Notes under the pieces: model-generated
Told to the model about the DNA's origin: nothing
What the model saw: the letters and a program-made list of their open reading frames with translations, nothing else
Databases searched by the model: none
Origin: an uncultured Bacteroidales bacterium
GTDB taxonomy: Bacteria > Bacteroidota > Bacteroidia > Bacteroidales > UBA932
Length of the DNA: 64,000 bases
Reading direction: 5' to 3'
Assembly: GCA_944322585.1 (NCBI GenBank)
Contig: CALUPB010000006.1
Location: 62,001-126,000, forward strand
Translations under genes and position numbers: made by a program
Shown: positions 8,581-17,711 of the stretch, one piece after another
How the letters are laid out: the number at the start of each line of letters is the position of its first letter
How positions within the stretch are numbered: position 1 is the first letter of the stretch

Positions 8581-9114
8581 ATGAACACTCGTCTCCAGCA
8601 GTTTCTCTCGGCAGAAAACCTTACACAGGCACAGTTTGCAGATTCGATAAGCGTAGCGCGGGCCAGTATCTCCCACATCATTGCGGGAAGGAACAACCCT
8701 GGCTATGATTTTATCATAAACACAATGAAACGCTACCCTGAACTTAATATAGAATGGCTGCTGACAGGCAAGGGAAAAATGTACAGAAACTCTGCGCATG
8801 AAACGGTTCCTATGCCACGGAACGGGACCATCGGCACAAACGGGCAAAGCGAAGACATTCCTGAATTCGACTTCGGACTTTTTTCGGGCAAACCTGAAGA
8901 AGACGGAAAAAGTGAAGAGAACGCCGCTGCCTCTCCCGCGCAGGATATGGCGCAGGAATACAATAAAGCCGTACCGGACATGGCAACGCATGGAAATAAC
9001 GCACCCATGTCTGAAATGAATACTTCAGATAATCATTTGCAAACAACTGTAAAACAACGGAAAGCCGTTAAAATTATCGTGTTTTACGATGACGGGACCT
9101 TCCAGGAATTCTGA
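8581..9114 (+). CDS. XRE-type helix-turn-helix regulator
   Basis: 177 residues. The N-terminal 60 residues form an HTH domain (LQQFLSAENLTQAQFADSI, then VARASISHIIAGRNNPGYDF) followed by EWLLTGKGKMY, a layout common in small Bacteroidetes regulators. The middle, about 65-150, is acidic and low in complexity. The last dozen residues (KIIVFYDDGTFQEF) form a hydrophobic strand-like tail of unknown use. I start at 8581 because the promoter box lies so close; an in-frame ATG at 8569 would add MSTN. The AT-rich region with three direct repeats upstream suggests autoregulation. Confidence 0.8.
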   Translation: MNTRLQQFLSAENLTQAQFADSISVARASISHIIAGRNNPGYDFIINTMKRYPELNIEWLLTGKGKMYRNSAHETVPMPRNGTIGTNGQSEDIPEFDFGLFSGKPEEDGKSEENAAASPAQDMAQEYNKAVPDMATHGNNAPMSEMNTSDNHLQTTVKQRKAVKIIVFYDDGTFQEF

Positions 9115-9164
9115 TTGCCGGCGTTTTTTAGCGCGATAACTGCTCCAAATCGGAGTATTTTCAT

Positions 9165-9172
9165 TATGTTTG
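9165..9172 (+). promoter_or_regulatory. -7 box for pyrD operon
   Basis: TATGTTTG, 22 nt before the pyrD ATG at 9195, fits TAnnTTTG. Confidence 0.6.
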
Positions 9173-9194
9173 CATCCGGTTTGAACAGAAGACT

Positions 9195-10268
9195 ATGTAC
9201 AAATTCCTATTGCGTCCACTCTTTTTCAGATTCAATGCCGAGACTGCGCACAATATGATAATGTCTGCGCTGTCCGTGCTGAAACGCATCCCTTTTGCCC
9301 GTGCCGTAATCAGGCTCATATACTGCCGGGACACTCCGGAGCTGGAGAAGGAAGTCTTCGGCATCCGTTTCAGGAATCCCGTAGGACTTGCCGGAGGGCT
9401 CGACAAGAACGGGGAATACTATAACGATCTGGCTAACTTCGGGTTTTCCTTTGTCGAGATAGGTTCTCTGACTCCGGAACCTCAGGACGGCAACCCTAAA
9501 CCGAGACTGTTCAGGGTGGTGGAGGACAGAGCCATCATCAACAGAATGGGTATCAATAACAAAGGCGTAAGGAATGCCGTAGAGCATCTGAAAAGGGAAC
9601 GCCCCGGAGTGATTGTCGCAGCCAACATATCCAAGAATACTTCAAGTATCAATGATGATGCCTCCAAGGATTACGAATCCGCCTTCGCTCTCCTGTACGA
9701 CTTCGTGGACATGTTCGTCATCAATATTTCATGTCCCAATGTAGTCGGACTGTCAGAACTGCAGGATATCTCTTTCCTGTCGGACATAATGGACAAGCTG
9801 ATCAGCCTGAGGATGTATTTCGACGAGTACAGGCCGATCCTCGTGAAACTCTCCCCGGATATACACAGGACGCAGCTTGACGAAATAATCGACTATTGCA
9901 TGATGTCGGGAATAGACGGAGTCGTGGCCTGCAACACTACAAGAAGCCGGGACGGATTGAGCATAGGACAGGACAGGATAGATGAAATCGGGGCAGGAGG
10001 CATGTCCGGCGCTCCTCTTTTCAGCAAAAGTCTCGAAATGGTCAGATATATACATGAGAAGAGCGGCGGCAATCTGCCGATTGTAGGCGTCGGAGGTATA
10101 ATGTCTCCGGAACAGGCAGGCATGATGCTCGATGCCGGAGCTTCCCTTATAGAAGTCTATTCCGGATTCATCTATGAAGGACCTGCAATCGTAAGACGTA
10201 TTCTCAAATACCTCCAGAAACGCAAGAAGACGAATATCGCAGAAACGCTTCCGAAGGCCTCTGAATAG
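9195..10268 (+). CDS. pyrD: Dihydroorotate dehydrogenase, class 2 length
   Basis: 357 residues. It oxidises dihydroorotate to orotate in pyrimidine synthesis, coupled to the quinone pool. The N-terminal amphipathic extension (residues 1-45) before FGIRFRNPVGLAGGLDKNG is the class 2 membrane-associating feature. FMN and substrate blocks EIGSLTPEPQDGNPKPRLF, RMGINNKGV and VACNTT are present. The active-site segment is VINISCPNV: the catalytic base position (Cys180) is Cys, as in class 1 enzymes, instead of the Ser of E. coli-type class 2 enzymes. It leads a pyrD-cinA-eamA gene string. Confidence 0.93.
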   Translation: MYKFLLRPLFFRFNAETAHNMIMSALSVLKRIPFARAVIRLIYCRDTPELEKEVFGIRFRNPVGLAGGLDKNGEYYNDLANFGFSFVEIGSLTPEPQDGNPKPRLFRVVEDRAIINRMGINNKGVRNAVEHLKRERPGVIVAANISKNTSSINDDASKDYESAFALLYDFVDMFVINISCPNVVGLSELQDISFLSDIMDKLISLRMYFDEYRPILVKLSPDIHRTQLDEIIDYCMMSGIDGVVACNTTRSRDGLSIGQDRIDEIGAGGMSGAPLFSKSLEMVRYIHEKSGGNLPIVGVGGIMSPEQAGMMLDAGASLIEVYSGFIYEGPAIVRRILKYLQKRKKTNIAETLPKASE

Positions 10269-10294
10269 GATAAGGATTATAAACTGAATTTGAC

Positions 10295-11575
10295 ATGATA
10301 CAGGCATCTATCTGTACAATCGGAGACGAGATACTCATCGGACAGATTGTCGATACGAATTCATCCCGCATCGCTTCCGCTCTTGAAGGCATCGGAGTCC
10401 GGGTGACAAGAATGGTCTCATTCGGGGATGACCGGAAAGAAATTCTCGAATGCCTTGAAGAAGAACTGCGGAGAAATGATATTGTCGTAGTCACAGGAGG
10501 TCTCGGCCCCACAAAAGATGACATTACAAAGTCCGCTTTGGCCGAACTTTCCGGAAGCAGGATGTATGTGGAAAATTCCGGACAGCTCGGGATTATAGAA
10601 AACATACTCAAATCCAGAGGCCTCGACATGCTCGACATCAACAGGGCCCAGGCATATGTCCCTGATACATGCAGTGTAATACCCAACAGGTTAGGCACAG
10701 CGCCGGTAATGGTATTCCGTTTCGGGGAAGAACAATACGGACATCAGTGTTCGCTGTATTCCCTGCCGGGTGTCCCTTTCGAAGCGGAAGGGGCCATCCC
10801 GGATGTGCTTGATGACATTAAAGGGCATTTCAGACTGGAGGACATATATCACAGGAGCATAATGACTTTCGGAATAGCCGAGTCCGCACTCTCGAAAAAG
10901 ATTGCAGACTGGGAAGACAGTCTTCCCCGTGACATGCATCTGGCGTATCTGCCCAATCCGCTGACCGGAGTAAGGTTGAGACTTTCCGTCTACGGAGGAA
11001 CGAGAGAAGAGGAATCCGCAAGGATCGACAGGAAATTCGCAGAACTCCGACAGATTCTCGGTGAGGCTGTCTATGCCGGCTATGACACCACATTGCAGGA
11101 GGTCATCGGCAGAATGCTGAAGGAAAAAGGCCGTACGGTCAGTGCAGCGGAATCCTGTACAGGAGGAATGATTTCACAGTTGCTTGCATCCGTACCGGGA
11201 GCCTCGGAATATTACCTCGGTTCCGTTACATCATACGCCAACAGCGTCAAGGAGAATGTCCTTGGCGTACCGGCAGAAACAATAGAGAAAAACGGAGCCG
11301 TCAGCAGCGAATGCGTTGCACGGATGGCCGAAGGGGTAAGAAAGCTTACGGGGAGCGACTATTCCATAGCCACGTCAGGTATTGCCGGACCTGGAGGCGG
11401 CAGCGAAGACAAGCCTGTGGGTCTGGTTTGGGTCGGTGTTTCTTCGGCATCCGGCACCAGGACATGTAAATTCATGTTCAAGGGTGACAGGATCCGGAAC
11501 ATGGAAAGGTTCGCGTCCTCGGCTCTCAATGTCCTGAGGGAAAAAATCATGTCTGACAGCAATGAAGAACTCTGA
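10295..11575 (+). CDS. cinA: CinA-family NMN amidohydrolase / ADP-ribose pyrophosphatase-like protein
   Basis: 426 residues, full two-domain CinA. The N-terminal MoaB/MogA-like domain (SICTIGDEILIGQIVDTNSS, VVTGGLGPTKDD near 69) is linked to ADP-ribose pyrophosphatase activity in studied homologues. The C-terminal PncC domain (SAAESCTGGMISQLLASVPG near 285, SGIAGPGGGSEDKPVG near 363) deamidates nicotinamide mononucleotide for pyridine nucleotide recycling. It begins 26 nt after pyrD and overlaps the next gene by 14 nt, indicating translational coupling. Confidence 0.93.
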   Translation: MIQASICTIGDEILIGQIVDTNSSRIASALEGIGVRVTRMVSFGDDRKEILECLEEELRRNDIVVVTGGLGPTKDDITKSALAELSGSRMYVENSGQLGIIENILKSRGLDMLDINRAQAYVPDTCSVIPNRLGTAPVMVFRFGEEQYGHQCSLYSLPGVPFEAEGAIPDVLDDIKGHFRLEDIYHRSIMTFGIAESALSKKIADWEDSLPRDMHLAYLPNPLTGVRLRLSVYGGTREEESARIDRKFAELRQILGEAVYAGYDTTLQEVIGRMLKEKGRTVSAAESCTGGMISQLLASVPGASEYYLGSVTSYANSVKENVLGVPAETIEKNGAVSSECVARMAEGVRKLTGSDYSIATSGIAGPGGGSEDKPVGLVWVGVSSASGTRTCKFMFKGDRIRNMERFASSALNVLREKIMSDSNEEL

Positions 11576-12476
11576 CGGGGTGAAAAGACAGACCAGGGGG
11601 ATAATAGATGCCATAATATCATCTTCGACATTCGGTTTCTCCCCTTTTTTCAGTGTTTCCCTGCTGGCTCTCGGCCTCGGAGCCCTGGATATCCTGTCCT
11701 ACAGATGGGGAGTCGCCTCTCTGTTTCTTATCCTGATTGCATCGGTCAGGAAAATTCCGCTGCGCATAACATGGAAAGAATTCAGTAGAATATTTATCCT
11801 CAGCATATTCAGGGCACTCACTTCATTATTCCTGCTGATTGGCTATGCCAACATTGCAAGCGGGGTCGCTTCAACCATACATTTCATGTATCCCGTTGCC
11901 GTAGCTTTCTGCATGATGTTCCTTTTCGGAGAGAAAAAATCTCCGGTGATTATATTTGCCATTGTCCTTTCTGCTGCGGGGGCATACTGTCTTGCAGCCG
12001 GAGATACGGCCGAAGTGCCTGATGGAGACAAGTTCAAGGGAATTGTCGCATCAGCCGCATCCGTCCTCTGCTATGCGGCATACGTAATTCTTCTCCGGAA
12101 GACAGGCGCAGACAGGATTGAATCCACAAAGCTGACGGTATATGTCATGGGACTGAGTGCCATCTATTTTATAGTCGGAGCCACACTGGCTGGAGGCATA
12201 ATGCCCGTCAGAGAACCGATCGGCTGGGTATACATCCTTGGTATCGGCATAATATGCACAATGGTCTCGAATTTCTTCCTTGTAAATGCCGTCAGGAATG
12301 CAGGCCCTACACTTGCGTCCGTATTCGGTGCGCTTGAACCGCTGACAGCCGTACTGACCGGTGTCATATTCCTCGGAGAGAGGCTTTCTTTCATAAATGT
12401 TGCAGGAATAGTCCTGATACTTGCCACGGTCACCATCGTGGTGGTATACCGGAAAAACGGCTCCTACGACGTATAG
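11562..12476 (+). CDS. EamA-type permease (drug/metabolite transporter superfamily)
   Basis: 304 residues with about ten hydrophobic segments in two EamA repeats (roughly 15-145 and 160-298), the DMT layout. Typical second-repeat sequence includes VSNFFLVNAVRNAGPTLAS near 230 and FLGERLSF near 268. Substrate unknown; family members export amino acids, nucleosides or metabolites. Its start lies inside the end of cinA, and only 12 nt separate it from the convergent dipeptidase gene. Confidence 0.88.
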   Translation: MKNSDGVKRQTRGIIDAIISSSTFGFSPFFSVSLLALGLGALDILSYRWGVASLFLILIASVRKIPLRITWKEFSRIFILSIFRALTSLFLLIGYANIASGVASTIHFMYPVAVAFCMMFLFGEKKSPVIIFAIVLSAAGAYCLAAGDTAEVPDGDKFKGIVASAASVLCYAAYVILLRKTGADRIESTKLTVYVMGLSAIYFIVGATLAGGIMPVREPIGWVYILGIGIICTMVSNFFLVNAVRNAGPTLASVFGALEPLTAVLTGVIFLGERLSFINVAGIVLILATVTIVVVYRKNGSYDV

Positions 12477-12488
12477 CGCACGGACGAC

Positions 12489-13580
12489 TCAAATACGGGC
12501 GGCTGCGGAGGCCAGGCAGCTGTCCCAGACACGCAGGAAATTGCCTCCCGCTATCTTCTCCACATCCTCCTGACTGTAACCTCTCGAATACAGTTCATCG
12601 AAAATGCGGCTGAAACAGCCCGCATCCTCCATGCCTTCAGGTGTGACGGCTATCCCGTCGAAGTCCGAACCAAGACCGACATGGTCAATTCCCGCCACAT
12701 TGACAGCATGGTCTATATGATCCGCTATCCTCTTGAAAGAAGGGCGCTTCAGGGCTGCCAGTTCATCCAGAACCATATACCACGCCTGTCTTTTCCGCGG
12801 ATCGGACGGATCGGAGATGAATTCTTCCTCCACCAGGTCCCCCCTTTCCATAATACCGCTTGTCCGGAGTATTTCCGCAAATCCGTCATCAAGGAACACC
12901 GGATAGAAATTGATCTGTATCACTCCCCCTCCGGCAGCCAGGGCTCTGAGCATATCATCGGTCATATTTCTCGGATGACGCGCCAATGCCCTGCAGCATG
13001 AATGCGTGGCCACTACAGGCTGGACGGAATACCTTATGACGTCATAGAATGATTCATCCGAAATGTGTGAGACATCTATCATCATCCCGAGCCTGTTCAT
13101 CTCCCGGACCACCTCCAACCCGAACGGACTGAGTCCGTGCCATGTATTCCCCTGAGCACAGGAGTCGCAGATCATATTGTCACGTGAATGGCATAACGTC
13201 ATGTACCTGACACCGCATCTGTAGAACTGTCGCAGAAGAGGGAGAGAATCCTGAACAGGGGACCCGTTTTCCATTCCTATGCACACGGCAAATCTGCCGG
13301 CTTTCCTGCATGAAAGGGCCTCTGCAGGCGAATGTACGACAGAAGCGGCGCCATTGCTTGCACATACAGCTTCATTCACTTCCGCCAGAAGTCTGAATGC
13401 ATATCCCGTAGCTGCATCGGAAGACATCCCGGCAGGAGTATACAGGGCAAAGAAAGCCGCGTCCACTCCCCCTCGCGCAAGTTTCGGGAAATCCACCTGC
13501 GAGTGGTCGTTGTCTATAGCAAGATTACACAGACGGTGTATCTGTGACGGAGTATCGCAATGTGAATCGAGCACGAACAT
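12489..13580 (-). CDS. Membrane-dipeptidase-type metallopeptidase (family M19)
   Basis: 363 residues. It cleaves dipeptides with a binuclear zinc site. The first metal ligands are in FVLDSHCDTP (residues 2-11) and the bridging Glu in GMENGSP near 101. Later ligands sit in THSCCRALARHPRN (around 196) and the Asp-containing VGLGSDFDG near 304. There is no signal peptide, so it is probably cytoplasmic. Last gene of the valS-led minus-strand string, 7 nt after the GIN-domain gene. Confidence 0.92.
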   Translation of the reverse strand: MFVLDSHCDTPSQIHRLCNLAIDNDHSQVDFPKLARGGVDAAFFALYTPAGMSSDAATGYAFRLLAEVNEAVCASNGAASVVHSPAEALSCRKAGRFAVCIGMENGSPVQDSLPLLRQFYRCGVRYMTLCHSRDNMICDSCAQGNTWHGLSPFGLEVVREMNRLGMMIDVSHISDESFYDVIRYSVQPVVATHSCCRALARHPRNMTDDMLRALAAGGGVIQINFYPVFLDDGFAEILRTSGIMERGDLVEEEFISDPSDPRKRQAWYMVLDELAALKRPSFKRIADHIDHAVNVAGIDHVGLGSDFDGIAVTPEGMEDAGCFSRIFDELYSRGYSQEDVEKIAGGNFLRVWDSCLASAAARI

Positions 13581-13587
13581 ATTGTCT

Positions 13588-14274
13588 CTATCTGCCTGCA
13601 GGTACGAGGCTTACCTTGGAATTGCCTTCAGTGGACATTAATACCGTGGCGGCCTTGCCGAAAAGTTCCACCGTACTGAAACTGTCTGCATAAACATCCA
13701 ACGCGCCTACATTGATTTTAAGTTCAGCCCTCGCATTATGACTGCACTGCACATTAAGGGATTCCGCTTCTGCAGAGAGGTATGCCTGTGCCTTGTTGGA
13801 CAATTCCAGAAGGACAGCTTCCGCCTTGATGTCCATTCTCCTGATCGCGGCAGTCCTGGACAGACTCACCGTCAGCTTTCCGGGAACAGCAAGAGTGTCA
13901 TTGCAGTCTATGACTGAATTCCCGGACACCGCAATGCGTTCCAATGACGGAGAGAATATTTCAACCCGAGGAGTGGCAAGTACACGGTTCCTGGACTGAA
14001 AGGCGCGTCTTGTCTCCGAAGGCATGGCCTTGACATCTATATCAAGATACAACACACCGTCCTTGGCATAGGCAAGGATATAATCCTCGACGACAGCGTC
14101 TGTCGTTATCCTGACCTTATATTCGTCTGAAGCCGTTAAGGATATGTCGAAACAATCACCGGCCTCCACAGCCGAAAAACCTGAATAGCCGTGTTCCACG
14201 ACAACCTGCTTCTGGGCGGACATCTGAACCGTCATGCCTAAAGCACACAACAATATGAGCAACACCCTTTTCAT
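13588..14274 (-). CDS. GIN-domain (DUF2807) exported protein
   Basis: 228 residues with a signal peptide (MKRVLLILLCALGMTVQMSAQ) and then a beta-rich head GIN domain: FSAVEAGDCFDISLT, an LERIAVSGNS turn, and repeated short strand motifs characteristic of this Bacteroidetes family. The family is described as a putative adhesin/periplasmic beta-helix; the actual role is unknown. Nine nt separate it from rlmB upstream. Confidence 0.85.
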   Translation of the reverse strand: MKRVLLILLCALGMTVQMSAQKQVVVEHGYSGFSAVEAGDCFDISLTASDEYKVRITTDAVVEDYILAYAKDGVLYLDIDVKAMPSETRRAFQSRNRVLATPRVEIFSPSLERIAVSGNSVIDCNDTLAVPGKLTVSLSRTAAIRRMDIKAEAVLLELSNKAQAYLSAEAESLNVQCSHNARAELKINVGALDVYADSFSTVELFGKAATVLMSTEGNSKVSLVPAGR

Positions 14275-14283
14275 GGCAGTATA

Positions 14284-15045
14284 CTATTTATTGCCTTTAG
14301 ATGAAAGTCTTTGTCTGACTGCCTCGAACACTACGACAGATGTCGCAGCCGAGACATTCAGGGAGGATATTTCCCCTTCCATAGGAATGGAAACCTTCGA
14401 ATCCGCAAGAGAAAGCATCGACTGCGATATTCCCTTGCCTTCAGAGCCCATGACTATGGCGCACGGACCGGTCATGTCGGCATCGTATATCCGTTCCGCT
14501 GACTTCTCCGTAGCGGCTATAATCCGGAAACCGCTCTGTTTAAGATAATATGCTGCAAGCTTGAGATTCGGCACCTTGCATGTGTCTATTCTCATCAGGG
14601 CTCCGGCAGATGCCTTGACGGCTTCCGCATTGACGGCCGCACCACCTTTTGCCGGAACTATGATGCCGCTGCCGCCTGCACATTCCAGGGTCCTGGCAAT
14701 CGCACCGAGATTACGCACGTCACTGACCCCGTCGAGTATCACAAAGAGCGGATTGTCCTTGAGCGCGAGCGCATTGTTTACAAGTTCCTCAATGGATACA
14801 TAATCGATGGCAGGAATGAATGCAACGACACCCTGATGGACTCCGCGCACCGTTCTGTCAAGCTTTTCCGCCGGGACGAACTGATACGGTATCCGCTTTT
14901 CCTGTAGCTGCTGCAGGAGCATGCGGAACTGCGGACTCTCAAGCCCCTTCTTAAGAAGCACTTTCTCTATTTTCCTGCCGGAACGCAGAGCCTCCATTAC
15001 CGGATGCATTCCGAACAGGTACTGAACCTTAACGTTATCTTGCAT
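14284..15045 (-). CDS. rlmB: 23S rRNA 2'-O-ribose methyltransferase, RlmB/TrmH type
   Basis: 253 residues. The SpoU substrate-binding N-domain (YLFGMHPVMEALRSGRKIEK) is followed by the SPOUT catalytic domain. SAM-knot motifs are visible: ILDGVSDVRNLGAIARTLE near 98, VMGSEGKGIS near 202 and IPMEGEISSLNVSAATSV near 220. It probably methylates G2251 or an equivalent 23S rRNA ribose. Lies 12 nt after the ABC-F gene. Confidence 0.92.
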   Translation of the reverse strand: MQDNVKVQYLFGMHPVMEALRSGRKIEKVLLKKGLESPQFRMLLQQLQEKRIPYQFVPAEKLDRTVRGVHQGVVAFIPAIDYVSIEELVNNALALKDNPLFVILDGVSDVRNLGAIARTLECAGGSGIIVPAKGGAAVNAEAVKASAGALMRIDTCKVPNLKLAAYYLKQSGFRIIAATEKSAERIYDADMTGPCAIVMGSEGKGISQSMLSLADSKVSIPMEGEISSLNVSAATSVVVFEAVRQRLSSKGNK

Positions 15046-15057
15046 AAATACAGCCGT

Positions 15058-16992
15058 TTATTCTTCAATACTTTCAACCAATGATGCCCATTCCTCCGTT
15101 TTTGCGTCAAGATCCCTCTTGTCTTCGAGGTAGGTTCTGGTAAGCTCCATTATGTCATCCTGAGCCCCCGGGGCTGCCAGAATGCCTTCGATCTCCTTCA
15201 TTTTCCGTTCCAGCTCCTCTATTTTCCTTTCCAGGAAACTTATCCTGTTCCTGACCTTCTTTTCCTCGCGGGAAACGAATTTCCTTGTCTGATACTCGTC
15301 CCTTGCAGCCGTCTTCCTCTCAATTCGGTCCGGTTCCGGTTTCTCTTCCTGACGGATATGCCTTTCCAGTTCATTGAGGTTCTCGATCCTTCTGCTGTCG
15401 AGAAATTCCTGAATGCCTCCGAGATGCTCCTTCACATGTCCGTCACGGAACTCATACAGCTTGTCCACAAGCCCGTCAAGGAAATCCCTGTCATGCGATA
15501 CCACTATGAGGGTCCCGTCATAAGACTTGAGCGCCTGCTTGAGAATATCCTTCGACCTGATGTCCATATGGTTGGTAGGCTCATCAAGGGCAAGAAGGTT
15601 ATACGGCTTGAGTATCAGTTTGGCCATGGCAAGCCGGGCTCTTTCACCCCCGCTCAGTACGGCCACTTTCTTGTCTATGTCCTCGCCCCTGAAAAGGAAG
15701 GCAGCCAGAATATCACGTAGTTTCGTCCTTATGTCCCCTACCGCAATCCTGTCCAGGGTTCCGAACACAGTGTCATCCTTGTCCAGAATATCTTCCTGAT
15801 TCTGCGCGTAGTATCCTATATTCACGTTATGTCCGATCCTGGCCTCTCCTGCCATCGGGGCAAGTTCTCCCGTTATGACCCTCATCAGAGTGGTCTTTCC
15901 TTCGCCGTTTCTCCCGACCAGAGCGACTTTCTCTCCCCGTCGCACCTCAATGTCAGCATCCGAGAACACCACCTTGCTTCCATAGCCTACAGTAAGTCCG
16001 GAAGCCTTGAATGCCATGTCACCGGAACGTGGAGCCGGAGGGAACTTCACCGCAAGAACAGACCTGTCCTCCTCATCCACTTCGATCCTTTCCAGTTTTT
16101 CAAGAGCCTTTACCCTTGACTGCACCTGATTCGACTTGGTCGGCTTGTAGCGGAACTTCTCGATGAACTCCTCCGTCTTCTCTATCATCCGCTGCTGGTT
16201 TTCATAGGCGGCCTTCTGCTGGGCTATTCTCTCTTTCCTGAGTTCCATGTACTTGCTGTACGGCACCTTATAGTCATGGATATGACCCAACATTATCTCC
16301 ACAGTCCTCGTTGTGGTGTTGTCGAGGAATTTCCTGTCATGGGAAATCAGCACTATCGCACCTCTGTACTCTTTCAGATAACCTTCGAGCCACTCTATGG
16401 ATTCTATGTCAAGATGGTTGGTAGGCTCGTCAAGCAGAAGCACGTCAGGATCCGAAAGGAGGATCTTCGCAAGTTCTATACGCATGTTCCATCCCTGACT
16501 GAATGTCTCCGTCGCCCTGGACAATTCTTCATATTTGAACCCGAGTCCCATCAGTGTCCTCTCCGCCCTGACTTCCGGAGACTCCGACCGCTGCATCGAA
16601 AGGGAATCGGTCAGATCATTCATTCTGATGATAAGTTCCTGATATTCCTTGGATTCATAATCATCTCTCTCAGCGAGAGCCTCTGTTATCCTCCCGATTT
16701 CCGCCTCCTTCTCGAACATGTCGGAAAATGCCGTCATGGCCTCGTCAATCACGCTCTTTCCCTTGTGATGCTCCATTATCTGCGGCAGATAACCTATCCG
16801 CATTCCGGCGGGCATGGCTATCTTTCCTGAAGTCGGTGTCTGCAGCCCGCAGATCAGCTTCAGTATCGTGGACTTCCCGGCCCCGTTCTTTCCCACGAGG
16901 CCTATCCTGTCATTGTCGCTGATATGGAAATTGATGTCGTCCAGAAGGGTAAAGCCTCCGTAGGCGACCGTCAATGAATTGATTGATATCAC
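15058..16992 (-). CDS. ABC-F family ATP-binding protein
   Basis: 644 residues with two ABC ATPase domains and no membrane segment. Walker A GKNGAGKST near 36 and GRNGEGKTT near 350; the first-half signature is FSQGW..., the second LSGGERARLAMA. LLLDEPTNHLDIES and LALDEPTNHMDIRS are the Walker B/D-loops. An inter-domain linker (about 240-320) and a charged C-terminal coiled coil (about 530-644) resemble Uup/YdiF-type ribosome-acting ABC-F proteins. The GTG start at 16992 overlaps the TAG of tatA by one base. Confidence 0.92.
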   Translation of the reverse strand: MISINSLTVAYGGFTLLDDINFHISDNDRIGLVGKNGAGKSTILKLICGLQTPTSGKIAMPAGMRIGYLPQIMEHHKGKSVIDEAMTAFSDMFEKEAEIGRITEALAERDDYESKEYQELIIRMNDLTDSLSMQRSESPEVRAERTLMGLGFKYEELSRATETFSQGWNMRIELAKILLSDPDVLLLDEPTNHLDIESIEWLEGYLKEYRGAIVLISHDRKFLDNTTTRTVEIMLGHIHDYKVPYSKYMELRKERIAQQKAAYENQQRMIEKTEEFIEKFRYKPTKSNQVQSRVKALEKLERIEVDEEDRSVLAVKFPPAPRSGDMAFKASGLTVGYGSKVVFSDADIEVRRGEKVALVGRNGEGKTTLMRVITGELAPMAGEARIGHNVNIGYYAQNQEDILDKDDTVFGTLDRIAVGDIRTKLRDILAAFLFRGEDIDKKVAVLSGGERARLAMAKLILKPYNLLALDEPTNHMDIRSKDILKQALKSYDGTLIVVSHDRDFLDGLVDKLYEFRDGHVKEHLGGIQEFLDSRRIENLNELERHIRQEEKPEPDRIERKTAARDEYQTRKFVSREEKKVRNRISFLERKIEELERKMKEIEGILAAPGAQDDIMELTRTYLEDKRDLDAKTEEWASLVESIEE

Positions 16993-17207
16993 TATTTCTC
17001 TTCCTCTTTAGCCTTTATCTGCTTCTGGAGGTCGTCCTCCGGCTTCTCCGCATCAGACTCCTTTATCCCTTCCTTGAAATTCTTGATTCCTTTTCCAAGC
17101 CCCCTCATAAGCTCCGGTATCTTCCGTCCTCCGAAAATAAGAAGAATCACAAGGGCAATGATGGCAATCTCCCAGCCTCCGAGGCCGGCAAACAATGGAT
17201 ATGACAT
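16992..17207 (-). CDS. tatA: Sec-independent translocase subunit TatA
   Basis: 71 residues from the ATG at 17207; an in-frame ATG at 17231 would add eight residues. There is a short N-terminal hydrophobic helix (GWEIAIIALVILLIFGGRKIP), then the FGGRKIPELMRGLGKGIKNFKE hinge-amphipathic helix of TatA, and a charged tail. It forms the pore of the twin-arginine export system; tatC is not in the window. It ends by one-base overlap with the ABC-F gene. Confidence 0.92.
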   Translation of the reverse strand: MSYPLFAGLGGWEIAIIALVILLIFGGRKIPELMRGLGKGIKNFKEGIKESDAEKPEDDLQKQIKAKEEEK

Positions 17208-17252
17208 AACTATTCCGTTTATTAAAATCAATTCATAAAATCAGGTTCCGTA

Positions 17253-17654
17253 TTACAGATTGGCGGCAATGATCTCCGCCAGATTTTCCGGACATCTTAC
17301 CGGATGTCTGGTCTTCGCATCGATGAACCCGAGAGTGACTGCCCCGTATGCGAGCAGAACATTCTCCTGATTGTATACCTCGCTCTTGACGACGAGTTTG
17401 GCAAGAGGCACCTTTTCGATGGAAGACACGATTCTCAGGGTGTCGCCCATCACGGCAGAAGCCTTATAATGACATTCCACCGCCACTACGGGAAGCATGA
17501 CACCTTCCTCCTCGATCTTCTCTATGGGAAGACCGTGCTTCGCCATCATGTCAGATCTTCCACACTCGAAATATCTGATATAGTTCGAATGATGGACTAT
17601 CCCCATCTGGTCAGTCTCATAGTAGCGTACTGCAAGTTCAAGTTCAGATCGCAT
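17253..17654 (-). CDS. YbgC/FadM-type acyl-CoA thioesterase
   Basis: 133 residues, a single hot-dog fold domain. The 4-hydroxybenzoyl-CoA-thioesterase-like motif YYETDQMGIVHHSNYIRYFE (residues 12-31) contains the catalytic Asp and the HHSNY turn. It hydrolyses acyl-CoA or acyl-ACP thioesters; substrate not predictable. It lies 57 nt downstream of valS and 21 nt before the longer tatA start. Confidence 0.9.
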   Translation of the reverse strand: MRSELELAVRYYETDQMGIVHHSNYIRYFECGRSDMMAKHGLPIEKIEEEGVMLPVVAVECHYKASAVMGDTLRIVSSIEKVPLAKLVVKSEVYNQENVLLAYGAVTLGFIDAKTRHPVRCPENLAEIIAANL

Positions 17655-17711
17655 TATATAATCGTTTAATTTTCAGTTTCCTGCTCAGAAGATGTCCATA
17701 TCATTGAATTT

